A stretch of 64,000 nt of DNA, from the NCBI GenBank assembly GCA_033964015.1, contig CM066920.1, positions 7,779,912-7,843,911 on the forward strand, given 5' to 3'. Under the pieces are notes generated by a model. It was given only the letters and a program-made list of their open reading frames with translations. It ran no database searches and was not told where the DNA came from. This stretch comes from Scolanthus callimorphus (Eukaryota > Cnidaria > Anthozoa > Actiniaria > Edwardsiidae). A program made the translations under genes and the position numbers. Shown here piece by piece: positions 33,256-44,838 of the stretch; positions within the stretch are counted from its first letter, which is position 1; each line of letters opens with the position of its first letter.

Positions 33256-33356
33256 ATTTACAATATTCGCGTCCGATTTGTATGGAATTTACAATTTCTC
33301 GGCCTTCGGCCTCGAAATTGTAAATCCCATACAAATCGGCCGCTCATATTGTAAAT
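33256..33356. repeat. Near-perfect long palindrome
   Basis: ATTTACAATATTCG ... CCGATTTGTATGG ... ATTTACAATTTC reads to a CGGCCTTCGGCC centre and back. The arms are about 45 bp with few mismatches. Confidence 0.9.
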
Positions 33357-33360
33357 AGTA

Positions 33361-34726
33361 CCTAAAGCAATAGGAGATTTGAACAAAACAATTAAAAACA
33401 AACACTTAATATATGCGCACAGTGGCGCACAGTCCAATATCCAAGCATCATATTAGCAAATATTGGAAGGTGAAAGGTTTATACAGCAAATAAGAGATCA
33501 AATCATCACAATCAAATCATCACAATTCAAATTCTAAGTGACTTGATTAAGGTGACTCTCACAAAATGAAACGCGTTTTCAGAATTTTTTTAACTCACAC
33601 GCGTCGCGTCAAAAATGGATATTTCTGAGCTCTGGATATATGTTAAACCTCGATTATTGGTGCTTTTAACTATTTGTTCGAATTTATTTTTAAGGGCCGC
33701 ATTTACTTATGTGAGCCGATATTCTAACAGTGGTATTTTACAAAAGTCCCTCGTGCGAAAAATCTTTGCGCGTTTTTTTGAAACTTCGGATTTGGGGTCA
33801 TTCGACCTTCGTTTTCTTGACATTCAAGTTTGAAGAAATTGTACGAGCGAAATTGCAGTACAAGATAGCCAAAAATGACCATGAAAGTGGAGTAATATCA
33901 ATGTGCGCTTATTAGACTGCCAATATAAATCCGATTTATACGACTTACGAGCTCAGCAATCCACTTATTCCTCGTGAGTTTAAGTTCAAAATTTCATGGC
34001 CGTAGCTTTACAGATAGATTCTCGTCTGAATAAAAAGCGCGATTAAACTTTTCCAGAAACATATATACTCACTTATATGTTTCTGCTTTTTCAGTACAGT
34101 ACTCTTGGAGCAAGAAAACTAGAAATAAGTTAAAAATTGTTGTTTCAGTCTCAGAGCTTGTTTCAGTTCAGTGCACACATCAGACCCTTTCAAAGGCAAA
34201 GCTGTATTTTGGCGCGGAGGAAGAGGAATGAAGGCATCTTTCTAAGGATCGAACAGTATATTCTCTTCGAAGCGCTGTGATTTCGACTTCCGGTTTGTTG
34301 TTGTCATTTATTCCAAGGCAAAACGAAAAAAATATATAATAATAGCTACGATATAACTCGCGCTCTGATTGGTCTAAATCACCGATAAAGTAATGGTAAA
34401 AGCATTAGAGCACAACTTTCTATGACTTGTGATGTTGGGCGATATGTGCGCGAAAAGAACCCAACTTTTCGTATCTCAGAATTCGTTTACGTGACTTAAT
34501 GAATAGTTAAATATGTCGGTCGTCATAGAGTACTCAAGTGTGACGTCATAAATTTGAGAAATCTTGAATTTCCGATTTTAGTCCACGGACGAATAATGAA
34601 AGACAAAGTGGAAAGAGAATCGGATGCAAAAAATGAGGCAAATCGGTTTTGAAACGCGACCAAGATATGGCCCCTGAATACATAATTTTCTTTAACAAAT
34701 CACTGTATTTTGGACTGCGTTCAAAA
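33361..34726. other. Unit 2 intergenic
   Basis: It matches 7326-8310 plus 10085-10469 of unit 1, without the 1.8-kb insertion. Short open frames at 33615-33915 are shifted relative to unit 3 and are not called. Confidence 0.45.
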
Positions 34727-34806
34727 TATTTTTTTATTTACTTACTGATTTATTTACAAGTAAACAAGTATTATCACAAGGGTAATACTGTGTGCGCATA
34801 GACTCC
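34727..34806. other. Templated filler at a repair junction
   Basis: This replaces about 220 bp of unit 1 (10470-10690, the right arm of the foldback). The first about 37 bp (TATTTTTTTATTTACTTACT...) is an exact inverted copy of 34868-34904. The next about 40 bp (ATTATCACAAGGGTAATACT...) is a direct copy of a monomer at about 35823-35861 inside the nearby element. The ancestral sequence then resumes at TATCAAACATATACC. Confidence 0.85.
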
Positions 34807-35689
34807 GTATCAAACATATACCGTAATTTATTGTAAGGACTTTTGTCATCAGAAATCTTATTAAATGTTACTTGTAAATAAATCAGTAAGTAAATAAAAA
34901 AATATTCTCACTGCATACTAATGAGAGCTTCGTATAAGAACACGCTCAGGAATAATTAATTCAGTCCGTTCAGCCGCTCAGTTGAAGTGTTCAGACGTTT
35001 CTCTGGCTTCAGTTTGGTCAACCGCCTCCACCTCCCATATCCTTTGTTGGTTTGTAAAATCGCTTCTCGTGGCTTTATACTCATCTGGAATGTTATTGGC
35101 ATTGTTATAGAAGCTATTTCGGTTTCTTCATTGCGTTTTCGCTGCTGTTATTGCATAAGGTTCGTTGTACCGCGAGCGGTTTCTATCAAGGGCCTCGTGG
35201 AATTTACAAGTTGCAGGAATGGGTTGTGACTGGCAAAAATCACTGGAGTGGCCAGAATTTCCCTGGAGTCTATAGGTAATTTATCTTCGGGTGGTTTTCT
35301 TAGGGCTCGTTTGGGGTTTGGTTTATTTAATGCTTAGTACTAGTTCGTCACATTTTTAGTCTCTTCCTCTTGGTTTTGTACGGGTGCTTTGTGTTCTTAG
35401 ATGCCCTTGCCGTATTCACACATATCGCTCGCAGTTACTCGTTGCTTTGGGAAGTGGTTGTTCCACGTTATGCCGTGGCTATTTCGTCAGGGACATTGTC
35501 TCGTTGCCGGAATTTTGTGTTTTCCGTTACCGTTTCTAGCTAGGTCATTTTTCCGTCTCTGTTCCCTCTCCGTTGGGTGGCCATAGTAGCTTATTTATTT
35601 TCCATAGCATTAGTAGTATACAAGCATGGGATAATTGGTAGATTGTTTATCACGGGGGTACTATTTATGTGTGCATTAGATTCCGCACT

Positions 35690-36310
35690 CGGTGCGGGGA
35701 AGGTGATTACCACAGTAATATTGTGCGCGCATAGACTCCGCGGCAATCGGTGTGTGGAAGGTGATTATCACAAGGGTAATATTGTGTGCGCATAGACTCC
35801 ACCCCGGTGTGCGTGGAAAGTTATTATCACAAGGGTAATACTGTGTGCGCATAGACTCCGCACTCAGGGTGCGCGGAAGGTTAATATCATAAAAGTGATA
35901 TTGTGTGCGCAAAGACTACGCACTCGGTGTGCGTGGAAGGTAATTATCATAAGTGATATTGTGTGCGCAAAGACTCCGCACTCGGTGTGCGTGGAAGGTT
36001 ATTATCACAAGGGTAATGTTGTGTGCGCAAAGACTCCGCACTCGGTGTGCGTGGAAGGTTATTATCACAAGGGTAATGTTGTGTGCAGACTCCGCGCGTA
36101 GTGCGTGGAAGGTTATCTATTTATCTATCATACGCAGACTTCGCGCGTAGTGCGTGGAAGGTTACCTATTTATCTATCATACGCAGACTTCGCGCGTAGT
36201 GCGTGGAAGGTTATCTATTTATTTATCATACGCAGACTCCGCGCGTAGTGCGTGGAAGGTTTCGAAACAGTGTGTACGCAGACTCCGCACGTGGTGCGTG
36301 GAAGGTTCCA
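35690..36310. repeat. 58-bp and 49-bp tandem array
   Basis: The first half has monomers of about 58-60 bp (GTGTGCGCAAAGACTCCGCA, GTGCGTGGAAGGTTATTATC). The second half has a related 48-50-bp type (CATACGCAGACTTCGCGCGT, then GTGCGTGGAAGGTTATCTA). The two share the core ACTCCGC...GTGCGTGGAAGGTTAT, so the shorter is a deletion derivative that spread. Confidence 0.9.
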
Positions 36311-37009
36311 GGGGGGTAACAGTGTACAAACGTGGCACGTTGAAGGTTATCATTCGCAGGAAATAACACTTGGGATCCAAACTCTTCGATGTTGTTGGGG
36401 GGGACCATTTAACAACGGTCCTGACAGACATAGTCTGCGTCCTGGCTCATCGAAGGGTTGGGTTCCCTGTGTTTCTGTTTCTTTTGCGTTCGTTTCCGTC
36501 TTTTATCTAGGAGACACTTTAGGCTATTCACAATTGGGTTTGTAACCATCAAGTCTTATGCCCGGACGGGCGTTGTTCAACTCAGATCCATCACACAGGG
36601 ATCCCAACCCTTCGTTGGGCTACTGCCGTCCCCCTAACATGGCCATGATGCCCAGTTTGACTCTACACGTTTAGTAGCGACCCTGTACCCAGTCTGTGAG
36701 AAGTTGTAGTTTTCTTCCTCGTTTTACTCTTCATATGTATATATATATGTACGTGTATATACTTGTATGTGGTTTTTCATAAACTTCTTTTCTTTCAATT
36801 GTACTATTTAGTTCACGTACGCGTTTTAACGAGCCTCACGCCCTAGGTGTTGTTACGTGGTTCAATTATTATTATTGTTCAGGAGATTTGGATTTTCTGA
36901 GGATTGGGAGAAGAGATTGGGATTTCTGAGTTTCGGGGTTTAGTTATGAAAGAGAGAAGAGATGGGTGTGGTGATTTTAGCCTGCCATCGGTAGATGGCC
37001 TAGCCCTAG

Positions 37010-37092
37010 GTTCGGTTTCCAGCCGTGATGGTTTTGCGGAGCCTTTATCAAGGTTTCATCAACCCCGCCACGGCTGGAAACCGAGCCTATAG
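37010..37092. repeat. Hairpin near the right end of the 2.3-kb element
   Basis: TAGGTTCGGTTTCCAGCCGTG on the left pairs with CACGGCTGGAAACCGAGCCTA on the right. Confidence 0.85.
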
Positions 37093-37272
37093 ATGGTCGT
37101 ACTATAATATTTTGTGGAGCGGCACGAGCAGATCACCCCATACCTTAGCTTCTATATTGCGATGCGAACAATAGTATGCAGTGAGGATATAGTACTATTT
37201 ATTTAATTAATTAAAATAGCGTTTGTTTGACCCTTAATGACTATAAAACTGTAACTACTTAACGAAATGATT

Positions 37273-37430
37273 AGCCGTTTTCACACTAGAGACGGAAAAC
37301 TCATCTTAGTGTGAAACCGGGACGAGACGGATTTTTGACGGGAAATCGTCTGAATTCATATCAGACGGAAAACTCGTCAGACGAAAAACCCGTCATGACG
37401 AGTTTTCCGTCCTCTAGTGTGAATACGGCT
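37273..37430. mobile_element. AGCCGTTTTCACACTAG MITE, unit 2 copy
   Basis: Same element and same position as 10864-11020. Confidence 0.85.
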
Positions 37431-37436
37431 AATAAT

Positions 37437-38965
37437 GTTATGAGTAATACCGAGATCCCGGGCACTTATTCCAACTAGTTTATATTAAACTAGCCAGAAG
37501 CTCATAAGTAGGAGCGTGCATCCTACGTATTGGGTGGGTCTCACATGTGTTTTATAGCTTGAGCTATTCTCACTGGCCCCCAGCAGTGCACATATAAGAT
37601 ATAGTTGGTTTTAGAACTCGAGCCTGGCAAGTCGTTCTCTGGTCGTCTCTAGTTTACATTCTGCTCTTCACAAGACTTCGCAATTCTGCAATTAAAGTCA
37701 ACGTTCCTCGTCGTCTCCACTCATTTCTCCCTCCTACAGCACTTACAAGTCTCCTTCTCTTCGTTGGTGTCGTCTGCAATTTGTTTTCTGTTTTTTTTTT
37801 AAGCTTGGTTCGCCGCCACGTGTTGGAGCTACGTCAGGTATCTTCTAGTTCCAGTCTCGTTTAGACTCATGTTCTTGTATCTTCCTATAACATTTATCTA
37901 TTCACTAGTTTTATAGTTGTACCTCCATTCAATTTGGCAGCTTCTTTAGTTTAGTTCGCATCTTAGTCCCTTTGCTTAATACAGTTTTGACTTTAAGTTT
38001 AGACTCATGTACCTGTACCTTGCAATAACATTCACGGGCTTTATAATTGCACCTTATGATTCCATTTGCAGCTTCTCTAGTGTTTTATTTCACTTGGTTT
38101 GGTAGTAGGCATGGCCTATAAGCGAGATTGCTCTGCTCCAAAAATAGTTATTTATTTTACTCAGTTTGGCATTAGGCTTGGCCTATAAGCGAGATTGCTC
38201 TGCTCCAAAACAGTTATTTATTTTACTCAGTTTGGCATTAGGCTTGGCCTATAAGCGAGATTGCTCTGCTTCAAAACAGTTATTTATTTTACTCAGTTTG
38301 GCATTAGGCATGGCCTATAAGCGAGATTGCTCTGCTCCAAAACAGTTATTTATTTTACTCAGTTTGGCATTAGGCATGGCCTATAAGCGAGATTGCTCTG
38401 CTCCAAAAGAGTTATTTATTTTACTCAGTTTGGCATTAGGCTTGGCCTATAAGCGAGATTGCTCTGCTCCAAAACAGTTATTTATTTTACTCAGTTTGGC
38501 ATTAGGCATGACCTATAAGCGAGATTGCTCTGCTCCAAGAACAGTTATTTATTTTTCTCAGTTTGGCATTATAGGCATGGCATATAAGCGAGATTGCTCT
38601 GCTCCATAACAGTTACTTATTTTACTCAGTTTGGCACTAGGCTTGGCCTATAAGCGAGATTGCTCTGCTCCAAAACAGTTATTTATTTTACTCAGTTTGG
38701 CACTAGGCATGGCCTATAAGCGAGGTTGCTCCGCTTCAAAACAGTTATTAATTTTACTCAGTTTGGCATTAGGCATGGCATATAAGCGAGATTGCTCTGC
38801 TCCAAAACAGTTATTTATTTTACTCAGTTGGATTGGCGTAAGCATGGCCTAGAGAATTGCTCAGCTCTATATATAAAAACGTCTGTTTTATTCAGTAAAT
38901 AGCCATTTACTGTTTGTTATTTTCTCGGGTCGCACCCCCTTCTCAGCACTCCTGGAGAGGCTATT
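37437..38965 (+). mobile_element. Promoter-bearing repeat element, unit 2 copy
   Basis: Counterpart of 11027-12327, with the same TATA-like CATATAAGA (about 37590) and a longer 66-bp array (38097-38850, about 11 units, two of them with frame-breaking indels). Confidence 0.4.
38097..38850. repeat. 66-bp tandem repeat, about 11 units
   Basis: Same monomer as 11691-12200. The unit number differs between the two blocks, so the array has changed length since duplication. Confidence 0.95.
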
Positions 38966-39026
38966 TTACAATTATGGAAATAAATTAGGGGGCAGCTCTC
39001 AGTTCTGTGGTATTTCTAAGTGATAG

Positions 39027-39296
39027 GATAGTCCTGAGTATTGGATAGTTCTGAGTTATGGGACACTTCTGAGTTATGAGATAGTTCTGCATAGTTCTGA
39101 ATTTTAGGATAACTGAGTTATGGAATAGTTCTGAGTTATGGGGTAGTTTTGAGTTACTGGATAGTTCTGAGTTATTAGATAGTTCTTATTTGTCAGATAG
39201 TTCTAGGTTAACGAATAGTTCTGAGTTTTGGGATAGTTCTGAGTTTTGGGATACCTAGTTCTGAGTTTTGGGATAGTTCTGAGTTTGGGATATTTC
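39027..39296. repeat. GATAGTTCTGAGTT minisatellite, unit 2
   Basis: Counterpart of 12385-12625, slightly longer. Confidence 0.9.
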
Positions 39297-40660
39297 AGAG
39301 TTATCAGGTTAGATAGTGAGAGTCTCCATGCAAGTGTCGGATAAGCGGAGCCAGGTCTCCTCTCCCCAAATCTTATATGGCACAATGGGACCAGTGAGAT
39401 GTAACACTATTTTTAAAACAGTTGCGCGGGAAAAATCAGCCAATCAGAATTCTTCCTTACATTTGACGTCACGCCTCATCAAAAATTCAGATGGAGCTCT
39501 GCTTTTAGCCAGTGGCTAAATCTATTTTTACTTGCAGTTCTTTTCGAGATGGAAAACCGGGTGAAAATGTTATCTCTTTGCATGGTTTCTGACTGTACAA
39601 GTTGAGTAAACTAAAACAGATAACAGATGGCTTCAGACATAACGTAGCGGATGAGAATGAGGCTGCGAGTGACAAATTGCAAAAGTTGTGACTTTAAGTT
39701 GAGGCCAAACCAGTTGAGCATGCTCATTCAAATTTTCGATTGTTTCATCTTGGCAAACAATTTTCAGCTGTTCTCACTTGGGATTCCTGCAAAGAATGGC
39801 CTGTTTGATTAGGTTACATCACCCATAACGCCATGGATATCTGCGTGGGGTTCGGTTACGTAATATTTGAAGCTTTCTAGCTATATATTACAGCTCGAAT
39901 TCTCTATTTTTGTCTAAAAGTCCTTTCTACTGCTTGGCTGCTCGTAAATTTGGAGTGCAACCCTCCCTCCTCCCCGCAGCGATGGAGGCATGCGCGCCCA
40001 CGTGAGCTACTTCGCTCGGCACTACCTCCTCGGGCTTGCTCCTCCCATATCTTAACCTTACCCGTGGCATTGTTTGCGGGTAGCCCAAGTGAGGATGTAT
40101 TACTATGCTCAGTAGATAGCAATTTCAAAACAGTTGAAAGCGAAGGCTAAAAGATAGCACTTGTGGAGATTTTAATCATTGTACACGACGGGAACCTTAA
40201 TGTACAAATGTTGAACGGTTCAACATCATTAACATGTTTCAACGCAGTGCTCAACTTCACCTCAACGATTCAACTTTTCCTGAGGGGGCTGAGTACACAG
40301 TGATTTAGAAAATGAGAAAAATGCAGTGAACAACGTTAAACATCGCTTAACGAGTTTCGCCGGGTTCTGAAAGCTTTAAGCTTATAAAGAAATGGACGAT
40401 TCCAGCTATAACTCACGCGCGCGCTACGTGGTCGGTAAATGAGGGACATTTGTCGAGTGTTAAAAAAGCGCTCGCTGCACGCATTCTGGTGATGTGGGAC
40501 ACGGCTTGGGCATTCTGAATAAAGAAGAGCGCTGGAATAGTCCATTGTTTAACAAAAATTCACAACTGTTGAATCAAATGTTGAACTAATTTTGCCCCAG
40601 CCTGAGGTGTGATGTAATTGATAATCGTTGCTTTGTATCTCCATCTGTGTGGCATTCTAT
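39297..40660. other. Unit 2 intergenic
   Basis: It matches 12626-14289 of unit 1 and shows the empty TA site for the mariner-type MITE near 40230. No gene is recognised. Confidence 0.45.
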
Positions 40661-41220
40661 GGACCAAGACCTCCTGCCAGGATTACTATGACGAGAACTA
40701 GAAACACGGCGCACACGTATCATTATCCCAAGCAATCAACAAAATTGTGCGTTTCCTTTTTATGCCGTTGTCTTGCGTCGTTTTCTTAGATTGCACTGGT
40801 TCCTTCTTATCATTGAAAGTTTCTAATTCGACGGCTGCAAGTGTAGCATACAGCTGGTCACTCCATTTCCGTCCATTATCATTCCCGCGCCGACTGAGGT
40901 CCGCATATGCGAAAGCGGTTCATAATGCTTCAGTCCCTCAGAATTGCCGTACCAAGGTGTCCCTCTTTGCTGGTCGCTCTGATCGGGTTCCACGTATGCG
41001 TAATCGCCATTACTGTTCCCTATTCCTTGCTTCTTACTCGACCGTCGTTCGCTTTTCGAAGGTTTAACAGCACTGTACTTTCGCGCTCCAGCATTTGCTG
41101 TACTATAGTTCCCCCTGAATAAGCTTCGATTGCACTTTCCAAGTTCGACAAGTCCAAGTATTCTGGGATATTGTCACTTTCGAAAGCTTGATTGCGAACC
41201 GACTGCCCAAAGCTGTCCAT
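40661..41220 (-). pseudogene. Decayed membrane-protein exon, unit 2 copy
   Basis: Counterpart of 14290-14848, with ATG at 41218-41220. It shares the five-G run that breaks the frame after AIEAYSGG and the later shift before the hydrophobic stretch. Sharing both lesions shows the exon was dead before the block duplicated. Confidence 0.65.
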
Positions 41221-42915
41221 TTTCGATAAAAGACGAAATACAAAACGGATAATCAAGAACAGAAAAGTCGTATCGTCAGCCAGCAACGGTCACATAAACC
41301 ATTGCACTTCTTGTTCGTGATACACTTTATGTATATCCAATCCTCGCTCTTAATTTAGATGAACAAATGAGTCATCACTTATTCAAAGTGCATTTTCGTA
41401 AAATGCCATTTCCAAGCAGCAGGGGGTGAGAAAGAAGTCAGTCATTCGTGCTGTCAAAAGCATTCACATAAAGTTGGATTTACGGATGTGCTTCAAATCA
41501 CACTAGTGGTCTATTGTCAATGCTGCGTTCTGATTGGTCCAGCTACTGGTAAGCTATAAGTTATAGCCTATTAGTAGCGAAAAGTGTCGGATTTGAAAGC
41601 CAGATGGCAAATGCCCAGACCAGAAAATGTTTTTGGCTAAACAAATTGACCTACTAGTGTGATTTGACTAAAACAATTCGAGTATTCCTCTCGCCCTAGT
41701 TGGTCTCTGGTTCAATTGCTATTGACTCAGAGCCCATTCGTGCTTGAGGAATATTTGTTGAAGTATACAGCGATTTCACCAAACGTTGTCGGCCTTGTCA
41801 GCGCTCAAACCTGCGCGCCAAGGCCGAAAGGCAGTATGGGTAGAAACAAAGCTAATCTATGGTGGCGCCCTAGGAAATAGCTGACATTATAACCCGACAT
41901 TAACCCCAATATTCTTTAATCTCTATTCTTACTTAGCTATCACAATTTTTAAAGTGACACCGCGAAACATTTATCAATTAATCGCAACACACCCCAGTCT
42001 TACGAACTCGCTTTTTGTCGTTCCGAAAATAAATGGACACATTCTGATTACCATGACAACAAAATGGCCGACCGATTAGTTAGTTGCCATAGTAACACAA
42101 GTCTCTGCTATCAAGCTGTTTCTACACTCTTCTAGACAAAGATTCATATAGCGTGTTAAATGGTCAGAAATTGCGATCGATGCAGGCGACAAAGTACATA
42201 CTGCTTAGTGGAGTTTTCGCACTGGCGACTAGATTTTCAGATTTAGTCGGCAACGGGCGACCAAATGCCAGCATGTCGGAACTCCACTGTCTGTTTTTTT
42301 TTTTCCAGCCCTGGTTTTGGTTTCTGCTATCGTCAGTTAGCGACCAGTTTATTGAAGTTAGGCGCCATTTGGCCACTGTCATGATTTTTGTTATGTTAAT
42401 CAAGTATTAACTGAACTTGTTTGTACATGTAAGCGCTCTATTGTTACGTTCAGTTCCGACATAATTCCTGGTCGAACGCCTTCCCAACCCCCAAGGGCCC
42501 TCCCTCACCCCGTTTCATTTTCTATTTTTGATCTGCGCAAGAAAAGGATCCTCCTGCCTACTGTCCAGATCTGTAACAGAAAAGGCCTGTTTACATTTTT
42601 GCCGCACTTACTGCAGTGATTTTTCTAGCGAGCACGCGCTGTATGCCGTATGCATTGGTAAACAAGATAACAAGATGGGCGCGAATTCCGCGATTTTTAT
42701 CGCGCCATATCGCACTAGTTCCTAGCATGTCCAGCATGTTCGTAACAGAAGAGAACGTTGCACTACAGTCGCTCCGAATTTGCATCTAGTTTCCACTAAC
42801 GATCTGGAATTGCAACTCGCGCGAGACAATTTCCGTTAAACAAGCGTGATCAGCCTTTAGTTTTAGACTTATAGACCAGTGCCTTTATCATAACCGTCCT
42901 GATGTCCTAAATTAC
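41221..42915. other. Unit 2 intergenic or intron
   Basis: It matches 14849-16818 without the ATAT-flanked MITE (empty site near 41331). No gene is recognised. Confidence 0.45.
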
Positions 42916-43706
42916 TTTTGGACCGAACTTTCCCTCTAAAATCAGTATTAAAAGAATGAGCATGACGAATGCTACCACAAATATCAAGCCAAAACAAAGC
43001 ATAACAATGCATTTGATTCTCCGAATCGGTCGGCTGACTGAGGCCCTAGCACTACCCTCACTGTCCTCATCAGGTCCATCTTGTATCTTAAGACCCTCAT
43101 ACGCTTTCCTTCGTCTATCAGTCATTTTCGCTTCCTGTCCGCCGTACCCATTGGTATTACAGTCTCCCCGTGTGTGTGCTCTTTGCGTGAAAACGCGATC
43201 TTCGTGCACAGACACTGGTTCACCGATTCTGTAGTAAGCAGCCAAGTGAGTTTTAGATTCGTCTCCAGTCGCCTGCGATAGTTTTGCGTAGCTGTTAGTT
43301 ATTTTCCCGGCATCGTCCGAGGAAAATAATGTTGGGTAATCTTCGCCGTTCAATTGCTCCTTGTCCTTCCCTTTAGAGTTCTGTTCTGTGTCTTCTGCGT
43401 TCGCGTATTTTAGCTCAACTGTTGTGAATCCCGCTTCGCCTGAAGTTGTTTGATCCGCTTCCTCCAGATCCGATATGAGCCTGACTTCCAGGACATTGCT
43501 CTAAGTTCGAAGAGCTCCCATTAACTGCTTTGTATCCATCATCTTCCGGGGAAAAAGGAATTACCTGGTCTGATTCGACTCCCAAAGGAGTCTTATCCTC
43601 ATCTAGAGAATTCTGCTGTGTGTTTGAATCTCCAAGTTGACCTGTTTTTAATCCAATTTCTTCACGAGGTGCTGTTTTTTTTTTCATCTTGTTTACCTTC
43701 CATCAT
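42916..43706 (-). CDS. Type II membrane-protein first exon, one frameshift
   Basis: The exon runs from ATG (43704-43706, with others at 43701 and 43685) to a GTAATT donor below 42916. It encodes an acidic tail (PFSPEDDGYKAVNGSS), then NSYAKLSQATGDESKTHLAAY, DRRRKAYEGLKIQDGPDEDS, a basic stop-transfer RRIK and a hydrophobic helix (CIVMLCFGLIFVVAFVML, then ILLILILEG). There is no signal peptide, and the basic residues precede the helix, so the N-terminus should face the cytosol. A 2-bp deletion near 43479 (GATATGAGCC against GATATGAGATCC in unit 1) breaks the middle of the tail, and a longer A-run near the start moves the usable ATG to 43685-43687. It is not interrupted by the MITE found in unit 1. 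It is a likely 5' exon for a collagenous ectodomain. Confidence 0.65.
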
Positions 43707-44400
43707 CTGTCAATTTGATAGCGCGATTTTAGCTGATTTAACACAGTGTAAATGTACGTTTACCGACCGAGGATTAAGTGCACAACGCGATAAACACTAA
43801 CGGCCATGGATAGCGTTTCAACTTGGTTACCATGTGCTCATACTGTTTGTGGAGTGTTTTGCTGCGCTATTTTGAATTTTTATCGCAAAAACTCGCGCTC
43901 CATTGCTCTAGGCTTTTGTACGGGATCAGCAAGCCCACATAGTTTATGTCTTCATCCAGCAGCGAGCTGATAAGTTTTAAGCGCTCCGTCGGACTTATTG
44001 AAATATCATTTTTATACCATTGACTGAACAATAGGTACACGAGGCCTTATTGTTCAAATACTAAACGTCCGGCCATTAAGGTACAACCTGTTAATTGCTG
44101 TGAGGTTACAAACGATGCAATCAAATAAACATGTATTTTATGAGTTGCTCGCAATTTATTTTTTAACCCGATTTATTATACGACGAACAAAAATGTTGTC
44201 TTTCCTTTTCAAGATGCTTTCTGTCTGTTTCTTTCTGTCGCGACGAAAAGCCACTTGAGTGCACTAGGCGAAACAGAGCAAGCACCTGATTGGCCCAGAT
44301 GTACTGGAAACCCTACAAGTTTTGAGCAGCACACAATCGGGAAGCCATTCAAATGCGCGCGCAAAACCGGTCCGTAACCAGTTTGCTACAGTGTGCTGTA
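43707..44400. other. Upstream flank of the membrane exon, unit 2
   Basis: It matches 17838-18540 with one copy of the GCACTAGAAACCCTACAAG repeat lost. No promoter could be assigned. Confidence 0.35.
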
Positions 44401-44838
44401 ATTCGGCTCATTCTCGAACTCAGATCTCCCCGGCTCGTCGCCTCGCATGAGAGGCTCTGGTCCATTTGAAGGCCTTCGCTTATTGGCTCAAATGGCGCGC
44501 AGGCGCGTACATAAAAGTAGCTTAATACCACTTTATAACGTATCTCTCAAAAACACTGCCGTTCATTTCCTAGTCGTCTTTTCAATCTATGTTTTTCGCG
44601 TATGTGCGTGGGCCATAAAACCACCATTTCTTTTGAGCATGCGTCAGTGGTTGCCACCAGAGCCTCTTACCCAGAGCTCCCCGGCTCGTCTCCTCGCGGG
44701 GGAGGCTCTGGTGACAGTCACTAACGCATGCGTGAGATTTGATACAGAGCCGCCTGAGAGAAATATCTTTATGCGCATGCACCAACGTTCAAAACCAGCC
44801 AATCAGCAAAGGCCCTCGAATGGATGTCACCAGAGCCT
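44401..44838. mobile_element. GAGCTCCCCGGCTCG foldback cluster, unit 2
   Basis: Counterpart of 18541-18980. It ends abruptly at CCAGAGCCT, where it is fused to the 41-bp array. The 18981-19767 segment of unit 1 is missing. Confidence 0.75.

Larger units (their letters stand above)
32196..33360. mobile_element. Unit-2-specific insertion flanked by palindromes
   Basis: It replaces about 55 bp of unit 1 (7270-7325) between CTGTAGC and CTAAAGCAATAGG. It starts with a perfect 38-bp AT-rich palindrome (32201-32238) and ends with a near-perfect palindrome of about 100 bp (33256-33356). In between are two AT-rich open frames. One on the minus strand (32766-33173, with GRTAVGGIRTDTRTGD and YMVELFETTIEQKK) ends at a possible donor, GTTAGT. 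No known transposase or domain is recognised. Confidence 0.6.
34907..37185. mobile_element. 2.3-kb element with 14-bp terminal repeats
   Basis: CTCACTGCATACTA (34907-34920) and its exact complement (37172-37185) bound a block absent from units 1 and 3, inserted in AATATTTATTTAATTAATT. It contains open frames of up to about 100 codons without recognisable domains, a tandem array (35690-36310) and a hairpin (37010-37092). It is probably a non-autonomous DNA transposon. The superfamily is unknown. Confidence 0.7.
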
